NCBI RefSeq assembly: GCF_008831285.2
Contig: NC_045140.1
Span: 23,950,131-24,014,130 of the forward strand
From: Nymphaea colorata
Lineage: Eukaryota; Streptophyta; Magnoliopsida; Nymphaeales; Nymphaeaceae
DNA length: 64,000 nucleotides
Direction: 5' to 3'
The notes below the pieces were generated by a model. The model was not told where the DNA came from, searched no databases, and saw nothing but the letters and a program-made list of their open reading frames with translations. This document shows, in pieces, positions 13,483 to 28,545 of the stretch (positions are counted from its first letter, which is position 1; each line of letters begins with the position of its first letter). Made by a program: the position numbers and the translations under genes.

Positions 13483-14961
13483 GTGATGCTTCTCATATTG
13501 GTACCTTTTTTCTCTTTGCACCTATCCGTTGCTTGTTTTATTGTTTTCGAGGTTGCGGTCATGCGCCGGTTTGGTGGTTTTTCCGTTTATGGTGATTGAA
13601 GGTTTTCTTGATCGGAGAACGCTTTCTGGTTGACGAAGGGACGTTTTGGGTGGTTGCGTGGTCTTCAAGGAAGGGAGGGCGGGTTTTAATCGAGTTTTGG
13701 TTTACAGCGATCGTCTTGGTATGGCAATGCCACTGCCGTTAGTTACGACGGCGACGCTTATAGGGCGATTAGGGATTTCGGCATTTTTTCTTTTTTATTT
13801 ATCGGTTTTCTGTTGGTTTAGTGTTGCTTAACTTATGGTGCCTTCGCTTCATAATCAATCACATCTTTTCTATTCAATTGCATTATCAATTTTGAGCTGG
13901 AAAGCTGTACATGCAGATGATTAATGCACGAAGCGAAGTGAAGTCCGTGATGAAACAGTAGGGCGTGCAGCAAAGATTTGTGGCCCATGCAATTATATAA
14001 TTTTGGCTGGAAATTCGAACTGACAAGGGTGTTTGTTTGTAGTGTGGTCGTTTTATCTGATAAAGGGGAGAAATTAGCAGCTGAAAAATATGGGGTTTAA
14101 AGTGAAAAGGAATTTTCACTTTCTGTCCATAGTAACACGTATCTTGCATGACTTGAAATTTTCTGATTCTCTCTGCAATTCAGACCAACATGCCGTAATG
14201 TGCTCCTTACTACTATGGACTTCCTTAAAGCTCTTGACCTCAGTTGCTCCTTTTGGTATGCTTAGTCTGAACATCCTTAGCGTATGGGATGTACTGTTTA
14301 CATTTGGTAGAGAAAAAAAATGCGAATATTGGTCTAAACTCTAGAGAGTCATGGCGGATACCACCAGCCAAACAACCGATGACATCAAGTGTCGTCTATA
14401 GTATTGGCATATGTTCCAGCTATAACCGATGTTTAAATAAACGAAAAATTGCATATTGTACTGTTAAGGGTTGGACACACAGAAACCATTAGTTAGGACT
14501 TAGGACAAACCAACACTCCTTCTCCATGTTCCTTCCTTTTAACCGTGATACAGCTACGGTCTTTTTTCTTCCTTTTTTTTTTCCCTAAAAATTAGATGAA
14601 GTGATTTGGAAATGATTTTCAAGAATACAGCAGCCGAAAGCAGCTGACTTCTTTGGTTTTTCAGTTATCTTTATTCCGGAGGCGTGAGTTCAAATAAAAA
14701 CTTGGTCCTGGGCTAGAGCTGCGTTTGAAACCTCTTGGTTAGATCTCCTGGAGCTTAGCTATTCTCACATTTTATAGTTAATCTCTGGAATTATTCCAGT
14801 TAATTTATGATCTGATTTTGGGCATTCTATTTGGCTTAAAGTAGCTTCAGAATGTATTCCCACTGTCGCTGGCATTATCATGTTTTTTTTTTTTTCTGTC
14901 AAATTTTTTTGTTGGATTTTGTAACTTAATGAAGTTGTTCACATATTTTACCAACAAGCAG

Positions 14962-17900
14962 GTACGTATGGGTGTTGGTCAATATCCACATCCCTCTTCT
15001 GTACAACACGGTTGCACAAATGAACGAGCTTCTCGAGAAGGATCAATGATGTTCGACACATTCAATATAGGTCATAAAACTGGAAAGCCTGACAATGGGA
15101 ACTATTTCCTGGCTTTGCTGGCAGCATCTCCTCAACAGTTTCAATGTGAAATGCCAAGCTCTTCTGTCGCCAGGCTGCCTATGAGCACATGCACATTGCC
15201 CATTCTTGAAAGCAGTGTTGTATGTAAAGCATCTAGCTCTACAGTTGAAGGTTCAAATCCCATGACATGGTTGCCACAACCTCAGGGAAGTGAATGCTTC
15301 AGGAATGAAGCTGAAGTTCTCTCTGTTTCATTGAGAGATCTTCCTGCAGTTTCTCGTGGCCGAGCCATGCTGTTGCATGATGTTGCTCAAACAGGAAATT
15401 CCCCCCTTCATGGTTTCAATCCATCCAGACAGGCTCCTCATCATGCTGTCTTTAACTATAGAACAGGCTCTAAAGAATCAGATCCATGTTTTCCTGGTGT
15501 AACTCAGACGTTCAGCAAGCTTCAGCAGACCTGGGAGACAACTAGTCATGGTTTCATGAAACAGGCATTAGAATCGCAATATTCATTGCCTGCTTCGGCT
15601 TCTGCTTATTTGAGAGGGTATCCTCGTGTATTTTGTCTGACTACAAGTGAGTGAACACATTATTCCTGGCATAGTATGACTTTGTCTCATAAATAAATAT
15701 TTTTTGGAGTGGAGTGGCAACATATTTCAATCTTCTCATTTTAAAGTAGCACCAGTCAGGAGCTTTTGTTAAAATCTCTGACAATTAGGTTGTACTGTGA
15801 CAGGTGGAGTTCTGCTCATCAGTGAGACGGGTCATCTTGGAATTATCTGCTTATGTCATAATCTCCACATGTCTGTGTCTAATTTCTGTGAGGTAGTGCA
15901 ACAGCTATTAGGATGTTCAAGTCGTTGATAGTTTGACTGTTTCTACAGCTATTTCATAATGTAGAAGATGCTGAAATTCCAATGATCTGCTTCAAATGTT
16001 CCATTATACAGCATTCAGGATCATCTGCTGCTGATCCAGGAGATTCTGTTCGCATGGAGAGTGGTGAAACTCTTGGCCAGTGGCGCAGGCTTTATTTTCC
16101 TAAGCTTGGGGTATGATTCATCTTTTTGCTTTATCTTTTACTTTGGAGCATCTGTTGTTTCATTTTCTTCCTTTCTGAGTTAAATTTCTTGCATCTTGTC
16201 TCTCGATGAGGTGTGCTTGTAATAATTTCTAGGTTGCTTGTATTAAATGCGACTAGTTGTCCTGATGGTTTTTGTGTATAGCATGCATAAGAGATTGCAT
16301 CAACAAGCTTTTTTGTGTATAGCATGCATGAAGATTGCCTCAACAAATGTGTGCCTCTATGCTGCTTATGTTCATGATGAAAATACAAGCACATGCTGTG
16401 CTTTATGATTTGTGGAAGAGCATAACCATGATTGTCTGTCGCTGCAATGTATTGGCAAGAAGGCATTCTTGTAGGATGTTAAGCTACTCTGTTTGTTCAG
16501 AGGTCACATTCAAATTTCATTCTAAATGTGTTTTTATGTTATATAGAAATCTTTTTATCCTGGTACCTTGTGTACCGTATCAGTTTGTTCCACTTTCATT
16601 TCTCTTGTTGACCTTTCTTTCATATTTTCTTTTTCCATTCCTTTTCTTTCTTCTTTTCATTATTCATCATTCATTCTCGTACTAACATGGATATAGCTGT
16701 ACTTTTCTCGTGTGCATGAGTGACTGAGTGTGCTGGTGTGGGTTGGAGGGGGGTAGGGGGGAAGAGATTATACAATGGGAACCAGTGTAGGGGTCTAGCC
16801 ATTTTTGTTTTCAAACATTTAGCTTTCCGATCTAGGTTTCGTATTATATCAATGCAGACCTCAGCTTAAGCTTGTGTGGTGAGGGGACATGATAATTTGG
16901 GAGGGTTTTGATGACAGTAACACAGTTTATTGCATTCCACAACGACATTTGTTGATGTAGCTGTTTAAAAGCATGGATTTGGAAGATAGGGATGTCGATA
17001 ATAGTTGAGGTATGCTGTTTTCAAGTACTTCCTGTAGAGTGTGTTCTTGACAAGTCACGTCCATCTTCTGTCTTTCACATTTCCACTCTCATCTTCATTT
17101 TTGTTCTGCTTGGAAGTTTAAACAGAACCTAAGTGCAGCTAAAAATCTTTTGCTTTGCTGATTAAGAATTCTGCAATCTGGATGCTTAGGAAAGAAAAAA
17201 TCAACATTATTTCACCATGGTGTAACTCAAATGGCAAAAATGAATTGGTAAATTCATGTGCTCGTGGTATTTTGAAATATACTGACAAAAGTGCCAAAGT
17301 CAAGATGCACAAAAAAGAGGAATATATAGTGTTATTCTCAAGATATTGCTGAGGCATTTTAAAAAATAATTTTAAATGTATTTTTTTGTTTATTCATTTT
17401 AACAAACTAATAGCTATTTTTTATTTATATCAAAGTTATTATGAGAAAATTATTGGAAAGTTCATGACATCATAATCTTTTTTACACTTGTTTATATTTT
17501 TTTAATTTTTTGACTTACTGAAAATTTTTTCAAGAAACACAGACTTTCCAATTAATACTGATGGAGACTTGAGAAAGATATCTGTGAGAATTCTGTAATT
17601 TGGGGTTTCTTTGCTAGGTTGTGATTTCTTTGTGTCTTTGGCTTTGGAACTTGCTCTTGCATTTTTAAATTATGGTTTGTAATGCATAGGAGTATTAGTG
17701 CAGCTGTTCTTCTTGTGTTAGATCTCATAATCATGATATTTTAACAAATATAATGGATTATATGTTGATCTCTTGCATCAGATCAAAATGCGGGATGAGA
17801 ATAGTGGGTGGGATTGGCCTGATTGGAACACAGGCATGTCTGGGTCATCTGAGCTGAAGGCCTCTCATTTGCAGAATATTGCAAAGGACTCTTGTCTGAG

Positions 17901-20900
17901 ACAAGATGTTGGCTTATTTGGCAGAAGAGGGATGGCCAGCCAACCTTGCAGTGAGCTCATCTCATTCACCAATCCTCTTTCAGAACAGATTAACTTTGAA
18001 ACTTTTGCTGATTGCTTTGGCCGTGATGCACAACAGAGGAACGCATATGGGGAATGTGATGTGGTCAAGAATCCTAATGGTATCTCACATGCTGCTCTCC
18101 ATGTTTTTGTAAACAATCAGAATGTATTGTCATTTGGAGATACTCATGCAGATTCGTCGAAAGGTACTGTTAGCAAAGAGGCACAGGAGGATGGATACCA
18201 ATCTGTTGCTGAATGTGTTGGCATGATCCAGAAAAGTGGCAACTCTTATTCTACGAACATTCCTATGGAGAGCTTGAAATCCTTTACTAATGATTCTTCT
18301 GGAAGCAGATGTGTTAATCCTGCACAACCTTCATTTCTTCATTCAGATGCATTTTCATCAAACTTTGAGCTGAGGCTTGGGCAGCCATCTGAGCAACCAC
18401 AAGCCTGCAATGGTTCCTTCGTACCTTTAAAGTCTCAAGCACTGGATCTTGTAATTGAGCCCAGGGTATTACAGTACGATTCCATGAAACACAGAGGTAA
18501 CTGGCTAAAAGTAAAATTCGTGCCTCACTTTTTTTCTTGTTGTGCTTTGTTCCCGTGCGTGAAAATTTTCTGGTTCTGAATTGGTTGATCCAGCTATTAA
18601 TACCAGGTTACCTGCAGAACTTCAGCAATCCTGGCAACACCCCCAACAGGAATCATTAGCAAAAAAGGAAACGGAGAAAGAAGGTGAGGTATTTCCGGTG
18701 ACATATGGATTCAGGAGCGGAAATGCTGACAAGGTGGGTGACAGCACTGTTAGAAGCTCTTTGATGCAAGTGTTCTATCCCCAAATAGGGTTCCGTGGGA
18801 ATAATGAAGATGATGTACTTTGGGAGGATACTGATCGGCTTGTCAGTAGTACTGAGCAACTAATGGCTGGCATACTTGGTGCAGATTATCCGGTTGATAA
18901 GTGTGAGCTTGGTGATCCTTATAAATGTAAAGTTCTTGCTACTGGTTTTTCCAATCAAATTGGTAATGGTAAAAGCTTAGCTGCAGGGGTCAATTCTTCT
19001 TCTAACTCCTTACCAGTGTCCTCTGTACATACCATGCCATTTACGGATGCAAAATCTCATGCTGTTACTGGTGGAAATTGTGCCCATGTTGGGTCAAGCT
19101 CTCATGTTGGGCAATCATCTTATGTGACTGGTTCTTTATATTCTGCATATGACCTAAAAAGTCCTGGTCAGGTAGGATTGAGTTCTACTATTGGTATCCA
19201 TGATCCCTCCATCACACCTGGTCCTTCACTATCATCATTATCTCCAGTCAACTTTCCTGTTAGAAATCAGATATGTTTATCCAATTTTAAATCAATTTCA
19301 CAGAAGGAGGAGAGTATTCATCCGGCCCAGCATAAGTGTGATGAGAATTCAAGGCTATGTGCTTTGAGGAACATGGTTGGTATGTCTGTGCATGATCATG
19401 AAATTGCCAATCATGATTTTTCTCAAGATGATGGCCGATTGTGTTGTCACACGGCTATCCAAATGCAGAGAAATGAAGACAAAGAAGACGTGACAAGGAT
19501 GAAACTAACTCATGGTTCCTTCCTCCCTGGTAGAGAGACTTCTGAAGTTTCTGTAAGATCACTACACACTTGCAATACTCATTGTTTGGGTGGTGGTTGC
19601 CCATGCTGCCTTTCAGGTAGGTTTCTCCTTAATGAATTTGATTAGTCATGAACATTGATTTCATTGTTGAACATTGAAAGGGTGTTAATTTTCTTTAATG
19701 CAAGGGTGGATATTGATTTTGATTAAGCTTCATTTTTCTTTGTTGCCTGGTGGTAATTTCGATTAAGTTTCATTTTTCTTTGTTGCCTGGTGGTATTTTT
19801 TGTTAGGTGCAACAAGTGCGTGGAATCTGATTATGCCTCACGAGATTGCATTTCATTCTAAAGAAATAGATGCACCATCCAGATATTGTTGCTGCAGCCA
19901 TGGCCATCATGAGCAATGTTTATTAAGGTAGGGTTTGTTCATGTAACACAATTTCATATTTTCCCAGATCATGAAAATGGTAGATAACATGGAGTGTCAA
20001 GTTCCTTCTCACCTGTACATAATTCATTGTGTCGACTGGCTCTTTTAATCTTTTTGTTCTTTCACGTTCTAGTCACTTGATATGTTTTTTGTTGGCTTCC
20101 TTTTTGAAGGTGAAGTATTTCATTTTATTGATCCTCAAATAATTATGCGTCTAAATTATCACACACATGAATGAAAGTATAGAATATGCATTGAATGGGT
20201 GAATTTTTAAAAGCATGGATATGGCTGTGTAGTGTATGCATATAACTGTGTATTCATGGTCATTCAGATTTCTTAATCATAAGCAATAGATGTAACACCC
20301 CAGAAGTTTAGTCCCGTATCGAAGATTGTGAGGGATCTTCAAGGGCTTATAAAGGAAGGCCATTAATGAGATGATTGTCCTGGTTCCTAGCCTTTTAAGG
20401 GTTGGAACCGAAACTGCTAGGGAGTGGGTTGGGATCCGTCGAACCAGGGGCCCGAGCCCACGAGTGGGTCGGGTTGTTACAATAAAATTACAATTATGAA
20501 CTTAAGTATGTGTTCTTGAACCAAACTAATGACATGGCATCTTGAATAAGTATGCTGAAGTTGATATCCCTCACCAGGTCCTTCCTTTTCTGCTGCCTTT
20601 AGTGTTCTTAAATTAGGTTTTGTCATTCACAGTTAATATGTGGTTGAGTTCAATTATTTTCATCGTCCTGAAATCAATAAGAAAGTGAACTTGCCTTATT
20701 TCCCATAAAGATTGTGGGCTCTGAATATAATCTGGGGTTTACTCTTGCTTTTTTTTTCATTGAATAATTTTATATTTTCATTTAGAAAAGGTTGATCAAT
20801 TGTTTACATATGCTCCATTACTTTTTCTTTTTAGTGATGTTCTGGATTTGTTGATAAGAGGAGATTTGAAATATCAATGGTTTCTGCTGATTTTTTCCTT

Positions 20901-23900
20901 TAAAAAAGTGATTTTTTTGTGCACCTTGTTTATGTCGATGTAGACGATCCATATAGGTTTTAGCTTGGTGATATGTGGTGAAGGTTAAAAAATTGTAGAA
21001 AGGTCTTCACTTTGGGTTGTTTTCATTAGTTTTTGTGAGTTGTTATTTGTTCTGTCCTTTATTTGGCATGACTGGTTTAATCTGTTCATTATAAATTTCA
21101 TTATATGGTCAATGTTTTTCAACAGACTCGGGAAAAACGCACATGGTTGTACAGACAATGATGAGCATGCCTGCTGTAACACTACTTTATCTGGCAAATG
21201 TGGCTGTTTTGGTCGGATAAGGTGCTTGGCAGGAAATTGTTGGTCAAGGTTAGACATTTCATCTGGCAGTTTCCATGAACACAATGATCATGACCATGCT
21301 GCAGGTAGAAGCTCTTTCTTGCATGGCCCCCTTGTTGACAGAAGACCTTATGCCCCAAGTGGTGGGACAAGTCAAAATATCCATCATGAGAACTTGGGCG
21401 GATGTGACTCACTAAAATTTGATTGTCAGTCTATTCATTGGCGACAAATTCCTGGTAGACCGAAGGTTAATTCTGTTACTACCTCCACTGACATGCCAGC
21501 AGAGATTGTAAATACTGAAGGAGAGGTTGACCATATGCTTCAGAACACTTATTTGAGGGGTTCTGTTAAGGCTCCTGCAGAATCCATGTTGAACGAGCAA
21601 CAAATGTCTAATGTGTGCTCAGAAGGTTCTGCTCCTGCAGTTACTGAGTTTTCAATTTCCAGTGGTGATAATTGTACAGATGGTGAGAATGCTACACTCA
21701 AGAATAGTTCTATTGTTGATGAAGAATCAGGCATTAAAAAAAGTATTTCATCTAGTGATGCAACTGATACAGAGAGGGTGCATGAAACCACATCTCTATT
21801 CAGGAAAGTTCATCCAGTATTTCCTGTATTTGCTGATATACCATCACATAAATTAGCTGGTAAAGCTAAGGTGACAAATTCTGTTAGGTTAAAGAAATTA
21901 AAGAACAATGGTTCTATAAGACCCATTTTACATGAACCAATTGTTACTGGTTTTAAGATGCAAGCTAAAGAAAAAGCATATAAGGTGAGGCAACTTGATT
22001 CATCACTTGACACTTCAGAGCCCATTAGAAGCGATTATGATGTTCCTAAATGTGATGGTTCATTTAACCATACTGACGAACCCCTGCAAGTTGATGAGCA
22101 AGAAGTAAAGCCAGGTTGCTGTTTTGCTTCTGGACAATCAAATCATAAAAGAAGACGCTCTATGTTGTCCTGTACTACATCCATCAATAAGAGATCTGAG
22201 GCCTGTATTGAGCACCAAAATGGTCACCTGTTTGACACTCTGCAAAGGGAGGAAGGAATAAAAGGTGGAGTACCTAAAGTTCTATCTAGAAAGAAGTCAA
22301 CATGCAACGAAAGTAAAACTTTGCACGATAATGGTCTAGTTCAAGGTGTTGCAGTGAGTTGTGTGCATCATGAGAAGGTCAACAAGTGGATAAACTGTGG
22401 TTTTAGTCAGCATCCAAGTGTTTGTCAAGAAAAACATTTGATGCACAGAAAACAAAGACCTACAGTTACTGGGAATTCTGGCATTATTACCAATGGAAGT
22501 CTCTCTGAAGGATTGCCAAAGCCTTTAAAATTTGGCTCTCTCAGCTTGATTCTAAAAACTGCAAAAAGATGCCCTACTGCAGTAGATGACCCATCAAAAT
22601 TTTCTGCATTATCAAAGACCAGAAAGGCATGCAATGAGGAAAGCAATGGCTGCAGCGAGAAACCGTCTACGTGGACAAGTGAAGATAATGAAGTCCCTTT
22701 GCAGTCACTTACTATTGATGATAATCAGTCTATTTCTGTCCTAAATGGCGAGCAGGATGCACGAATGGTTCGCAAGCGAAGTTTATGTGAACTAACTGGG
22801 AAGGACAAAGAGTCAAATGAACCAAACAAAAGAATTTCTCATGCTAATTTACGTGGTAATGAAAGTTCCTCCAGTTAGTTAAAGCTACTGCTCAAGTGGG
22901 AATTTCTTTTCTCAAATGTGATGAATATGTCTCAGGTGTTCAGTTTTTCTATCTATGTTTCTTACTCAGTGATAATGCTGATATGCCTAAACATTGTGCT
23001 AATGCTCATACCCTTTTTTTCCTGGTCATTTTTAGTAACACATTTAATCCCTCAATTAAAATACTTCTGCACGATTATTCTGTGACTAGCATAGGTTGGG
23101 TTAGTGAGGTAAAACTAAAATGCCCTCAATACAAACAAATTTTATGTTCATTGGTTTGCATGACTCGTGCTAGCTGTATCCGCTATTCAGGTGCATTAAT
23201 GCATGTTTAACTATCCATGTTATGAGCAATTGATATATCAACATTTCAGGTGCTTTTTCAAATAATGCTAAAATTCCAAGAGAAATCTGAGTGTATTCAT
23301 AAAGTTAGGTATATCTATCATGTCATATTTGAGGGGAAATGGTATTTTTTGTGTATTTAACAGTTGTCAAAGATAACCATGAAAAATTTGGGTGTCTGTT
23401 TTATTATTGCCTTTTTTTGTGTGTTTTGGAATTTTCTTTCTTTTCATTTTAAATACTGATATCTGGTTTGAAAAGAAAAAAAAAAGGTTATCGATTGAAC
23501 TGTGACATCAAATTTGCAATTGTCATATTCTGGTTACTTATTTAGTTACAAATTGTTGCAGTTGATGCAGGGGCTAGCTTTGGTGTTAGTTATAAGAAGG
23601 ACAAGAAGTGGGTATACCAGTCCGCATTGAGATCTTCTGACGAGTTATGCGTAAACAGTGAGGGAGATATTCAACAGCACGTGGATGGCACATTTCAACA
23701 AAATCACAAGAGGTCAGAAACACATTTGTGGAATCTTCTGATGTTAAGCATCTTACACGATAGCTGATTGAGTTTTTACCATGGATTACTATTGATTTTC
23801 TTGTTGCAACTTGATGTTTGGGCAGAGCTCCTAAGCCGCTTAAGCGTAAAAAGTCTGTTCTTGATGATGGTACCGTTTGCTGTGTATGTCGAAACAATGA

Positions 23901-26900
23901 GATGGATGATTGCAACAGATTGTTGCAATGTGAAAGCTGCCTGATTAAAGTTTGTTCCTCACCATCATTAATTTTACTTAGTTCTTAGACAGACACCAAT
24001 CTCTTTCCTATGTTCTTTCCTGTAATGCCATTTATTTGGTTGTTATGGTGCAGGTTCACCAGGGTTGCTATGGGGTCTTGAAGTTACCTAAAGGTCGCTG
24101 GCTCTGTAGGCCATGCAGGGAAGGTTCAAAGAATATTGTGAGTGAATGATCTATTTGAGGAACACCTTTTAAAGTTTTGCTATTGTTTCCAGAGTTCTAG
24201 TGCCTCCTAAAGCTCGGCTGTTGTTTCACAGTTGTGGTCATTTATGGTCTTCGTAGTTGAAAATGCACCCACTTAGCTTTGCTTGTCCATTAGGCAATAG
24301 CCTATATGCCTTAGACTGAGGCTAGGTGGTCCCAAAAAATATATTTTTGAAAAAATTCTAACTCTTTCGGTGGACTTATTTCATTCTGTTTGTTCTCTGC
24401 AAAGTTTTCTTGATGGTGTTCGTTGTATTGATGGAGACACTTCTGATGTTTGATTGAGGACCTTTCTGATTCTTTTAGTATTAACATGAATAACTTTACT
24501 TTTTTCATCTGCTTTCATTTTGATGTGTTTCTGGCTTGTCAAATCTGTAGGTTTGTGTTCTTTGCGGGTACCAAGGTGGTGCCATGACACGTGCTCTAAA
24601 AAGTCAGAAGATTATAAGAAGCTTGTTGCAGGCATGGAAAGTTGGGAAAAGACTAAAGCCAGTTACTGTTGTTTCACTTTCTGACGTTAAGGATGAAGTG
24701 GACATGCCCAATTGTACTTCAACAGCTGAGGGTCAAGGGAAGAGGGAATGTTCTCTTAATGAGATTATGAAAGCTGGTATGAAGTCACTGGATGCTGGAA
24801 AATGGATGAACCTCCTTCACCCGAGCAAGAACCATGGGATTTCTAGCATTCTGAGCAGTAATATGCTTTCCAGGAATGGCTTAGTTGATTCACTTCTCAA
24901 TTCTGCTGTTAAACAGTGGGTCCATATGGTTTGTGGGCTGTGGATGCCGGGGACAAGGTGTCCTAATGTTGATACAATGAGTGCATTTGATGTATCTGGT
25001 GTTGCATGTGCCAAAAAGAACAAGGTGTGTTATCTGTCTGAGCATCAGGATGGTGGCTGTATCTGGTTTTATGTGCCATAACTTGATTAAAATTGCGCTG
25101 TATAGTAACTATTCTCTAGTTTCCTGATTCTGCCTGAGCATACTATATAAGTGTATCTATTTTTTGGATTAAGTACTGCTGAATAGTTAAACTATACTGA
25201 CAGGAGTTGACTGTCAGATTGATTCAAATGTTTATTTGAACACATACAAATTTCTATATTTCAGGTGTGCTCAATGTGCAGGCGATCTGGAGGCTCATGC
25301 ATTAAGTGCAGGGTAGATGGTTGTACCATGATGTTTCACCCTTGGTGTGCACACCAGAAGGTTATATTTTATGTGCATTGTGCTCTTGATATGACTCTGA
25401 AAGATGATATAAATGTGTCATGTGTGTGCAATGTATCCTATTGCTTGGATTGCTTTGTTTTGGTCATGGATGAATAGACCTATATCCATGACTCACACTT
25501 CTGAAGTAAATATGCCTATTCTGGTCCTTTAATTACTCTCTTTTTAATAAAGTCTATAAGCATTGCCTTCTGATAAAAATAGAAACTGGTGTTGGATGTC
25601 GCATCTAGTTTAAAAGATCAACTTTGTGTACATATGGAACAAAATTCATTGAAGACATGCCTTCCAATTTGTGAGGAGCATTAGAGGATCTTTGTGAGAA
25701 TGTAACGTAGTTAGAATGAATGCATCTATCCTATCCATGTGTGTATGCACAGCTATGGGTATTTTACTTTTTGCTATATGCTTATTTATCAACGTTTTAT
25801 TTTTGTATAGTTGCATAAACTTGAATGTTTGTGGTCTATTCTATATTGAAGCTTTTAGGCACGCAGTTTTTGGGAGAAACTTTTGGTCTTTTATTGTGAC
25901 ATTCCACCTTGTCATGTTGTTGTGCTATTGTGTGCTTTATTGCACATTTCTCAAATATGCTTAAACATTTTTGCTAGGCGAGCATGCTGAATTCGTAAAG
26001 GACCATTCCTCTGAGTTGCTAACACGTATCACTGAATATGGGGGGAAAAGGCTTTTGTTGATCAATATATTTTCCAGTTTGATTTGGATCATTAGATAAG
26101 CACATGCTACTAAGTATACCTGTTAAGCTTTTGGAAAGTATGAGGTCTTTCAAGATTTTGTGGTTGTGCATTTTGTTTTCTTGGGCTGAGTCACAGTAAC
26201 CCATTCAGAATTTTAAACAATCGTTGATGGCCATTCTTTGTTAATGTCGATGTGAATTTTGCAGCTAAGGAATCCTCCTCCTTTTCACCCTGGTGCTTAG
26301 GCTACTTTCTCTCTATGATATTTTTCTGGTTAAATTGTGAGTTCAAATTTCTTGGTGTTTTTTCTCATTAATTTTGGGGTTGGGTTAGTCAAGTTCTCAT
26401 AGCAGACCAAATGGGTACTTGGTCGTACTCTTTTCCATTTACATTTTTAGATAAATCTCATATAAATTTGATACAATCTAGATCATAATGGCATAAACTG
26501 TGGTTTGATGATATCATATATCTGCTTGTTGACTACTACATATTTATACATACAGGTTACAATTTGGACTATAGCTTCTGACTTGCGTATGCCTTTTCTC
26601 TGGTCATGTATGTCTGATTGTTATATCCCTGAGGTTTTCATAATCAAGCTGGCATTTGTTTTTTTCCTTTTTCTCATTGTGGGGATTATTTTGGAGTATT
26701 TTATCTGTCTTTGGAAGTTGCTTTCTGTTACTTAGCTTGTTTTGAATTTTGAAGGTTCTTTCCTGATGGCTTTCTTTTTTAAACTAATCCTGGTGCAATA
26801 TCAGTTAGCAACTTGGAACATTCAGACTTGAGTTTTGGAGTTCCAAAACATTTCTGACAACCACAAATTAATGTTTTCTTTGATAAATATTGACAATACT

Positions 26901-28103
26901 TTCTACTTTAGGGTCTACTGCAAAGTGAGGTTGAAGGTAAACATAATGAGAGCATTGGGTTCTACGGAAAGTGCGTCCTTCATTCCAGGGACAGATGCCA
27001 ACCTGCTTGTGTAAATCCTGCTGATGTGTCCTTAGAAAGTGATAAGGCTACTTCAGAAACTGATAAATTTACGTGTGCTCGAACAGAGGTTCATTTCTTG
27101 CTTGCATTCTTTGAGATAAAGTTATGGTTGAAACATCTATTCTTTCACTTGACAATCTTTCAAAAAAAAAAAAATGAACTAGGGCTACAAGGGTCGGAAG
27201 AAGGAAGAAGGATTGAAGCCTAATAGCATGCAAGGATGCTCACGAGATGGGAGTGGATGCCTAGTTCCACAGGAGCAAGTTAATGCATGGCTTCATATTA
27301 ATGGCCAAAAATCTTGTGCAAAGTTGCCTGCAAAATCCTTTCTGGCATCAGACGTTGAGTATGATAGCAGAGTAAGTCCTCCCCAGATAATTTCTCTTTC
27401 AAAACTGCTAATGGAACTACTAAATGTTCAGTTTGCCATCAGTAGAGACCACGACTGAATCACCACCAGTGTGTCCAGGTTTGTCCTTCTCTTTTCAGAT
27501 ACATCCTAAAAGTGCTGATCTATTAGGGATGAAAAAAATCCAGGTGCTGATAACCAACAATATGCTATGTGCACAGCAAGCCCAGGGTAAAACCAGGGCA
27601 AATGAGAAATTTTAGGATGTCCTTGTGTTTCCTACTATGGTTTGTACATGCATTTAACGTAAATCAGAAAATCTAGGGTGTCTGTTTCGTATTTATGCAT
27701 ATGCTTTTGTGTGTGTGTACATTTTGGGACACATATGTACAATTCAAATTAAGGAAATCAAGGGCAATAATATAAGATTTCATGTTATGAAATTCTAATT
27801 TTTGCATTTGATTTTTGGTTTCTTAAAAAAATTACCAGTTCCTAGCGTTTTGGGCATGGAAATCCTATTAGTTTTTCCTATCCACCGAAGATGATTATGA
27901 AAGTTCTCTCGTTGGATGCACATTTCACAGTTAAAAATAAACTTGTTGACAAATGACAAGTACAATTGGTGGCCAGGGCCCCCCTTGACCATATAAAACT
28001 TTGCAAACATGTTGTCTACTGCTAAAATCTTAATAGAACAATAATGCCTTTCTTAAATCTTTAATAAAACACATGGGACCCCTTCATGTGAATGTTTTTG
28101 GAT

Positions 28104-28164
<61 letters not shown>

Positions 28165-28500
28165 CGTACAATATTTTTTTTATTAAATAATTGGATTGTA
28201 TAGATAAGTTCCAAATTTCCAACTAAGTTTTATAAAAGAAATCATGCTTTAGCTCAGAAATTGTGAACTATTGTCGTTTTAACAATACATAGTGTGATAT
28301 AGAGCTTGTTATTTATTATATATATATATATGTATATTATTTATTTTATATATATATATATATATAAAGCGGTGGATGCTAGACAGATAAGGAACAATCT
28401 CAGGAACAATCTCATCCCTTGATCTTTTTCAGATCAGCAGTAGAGAAAAATACAAGGAGAGAAGTCTTAACTAATGCTCGAGGACGAAGATGCCCATCAC

Positions 28501-28545
<45 letters not shown>

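Noticed and set aside
20291-20481. 5S-rRNA-containing Cassandra element
   Set aside because: The ends resemble it, but no 5S-like A-box/C-box segment was found.
27424-27615. 63-codon frame in a PHD/SET intron as a full exon
   Set aside because: It cannot be entered in the right phase from the upstream exon and would break the frame into the SET exons; only the 45-nt sub-exon remains possible.
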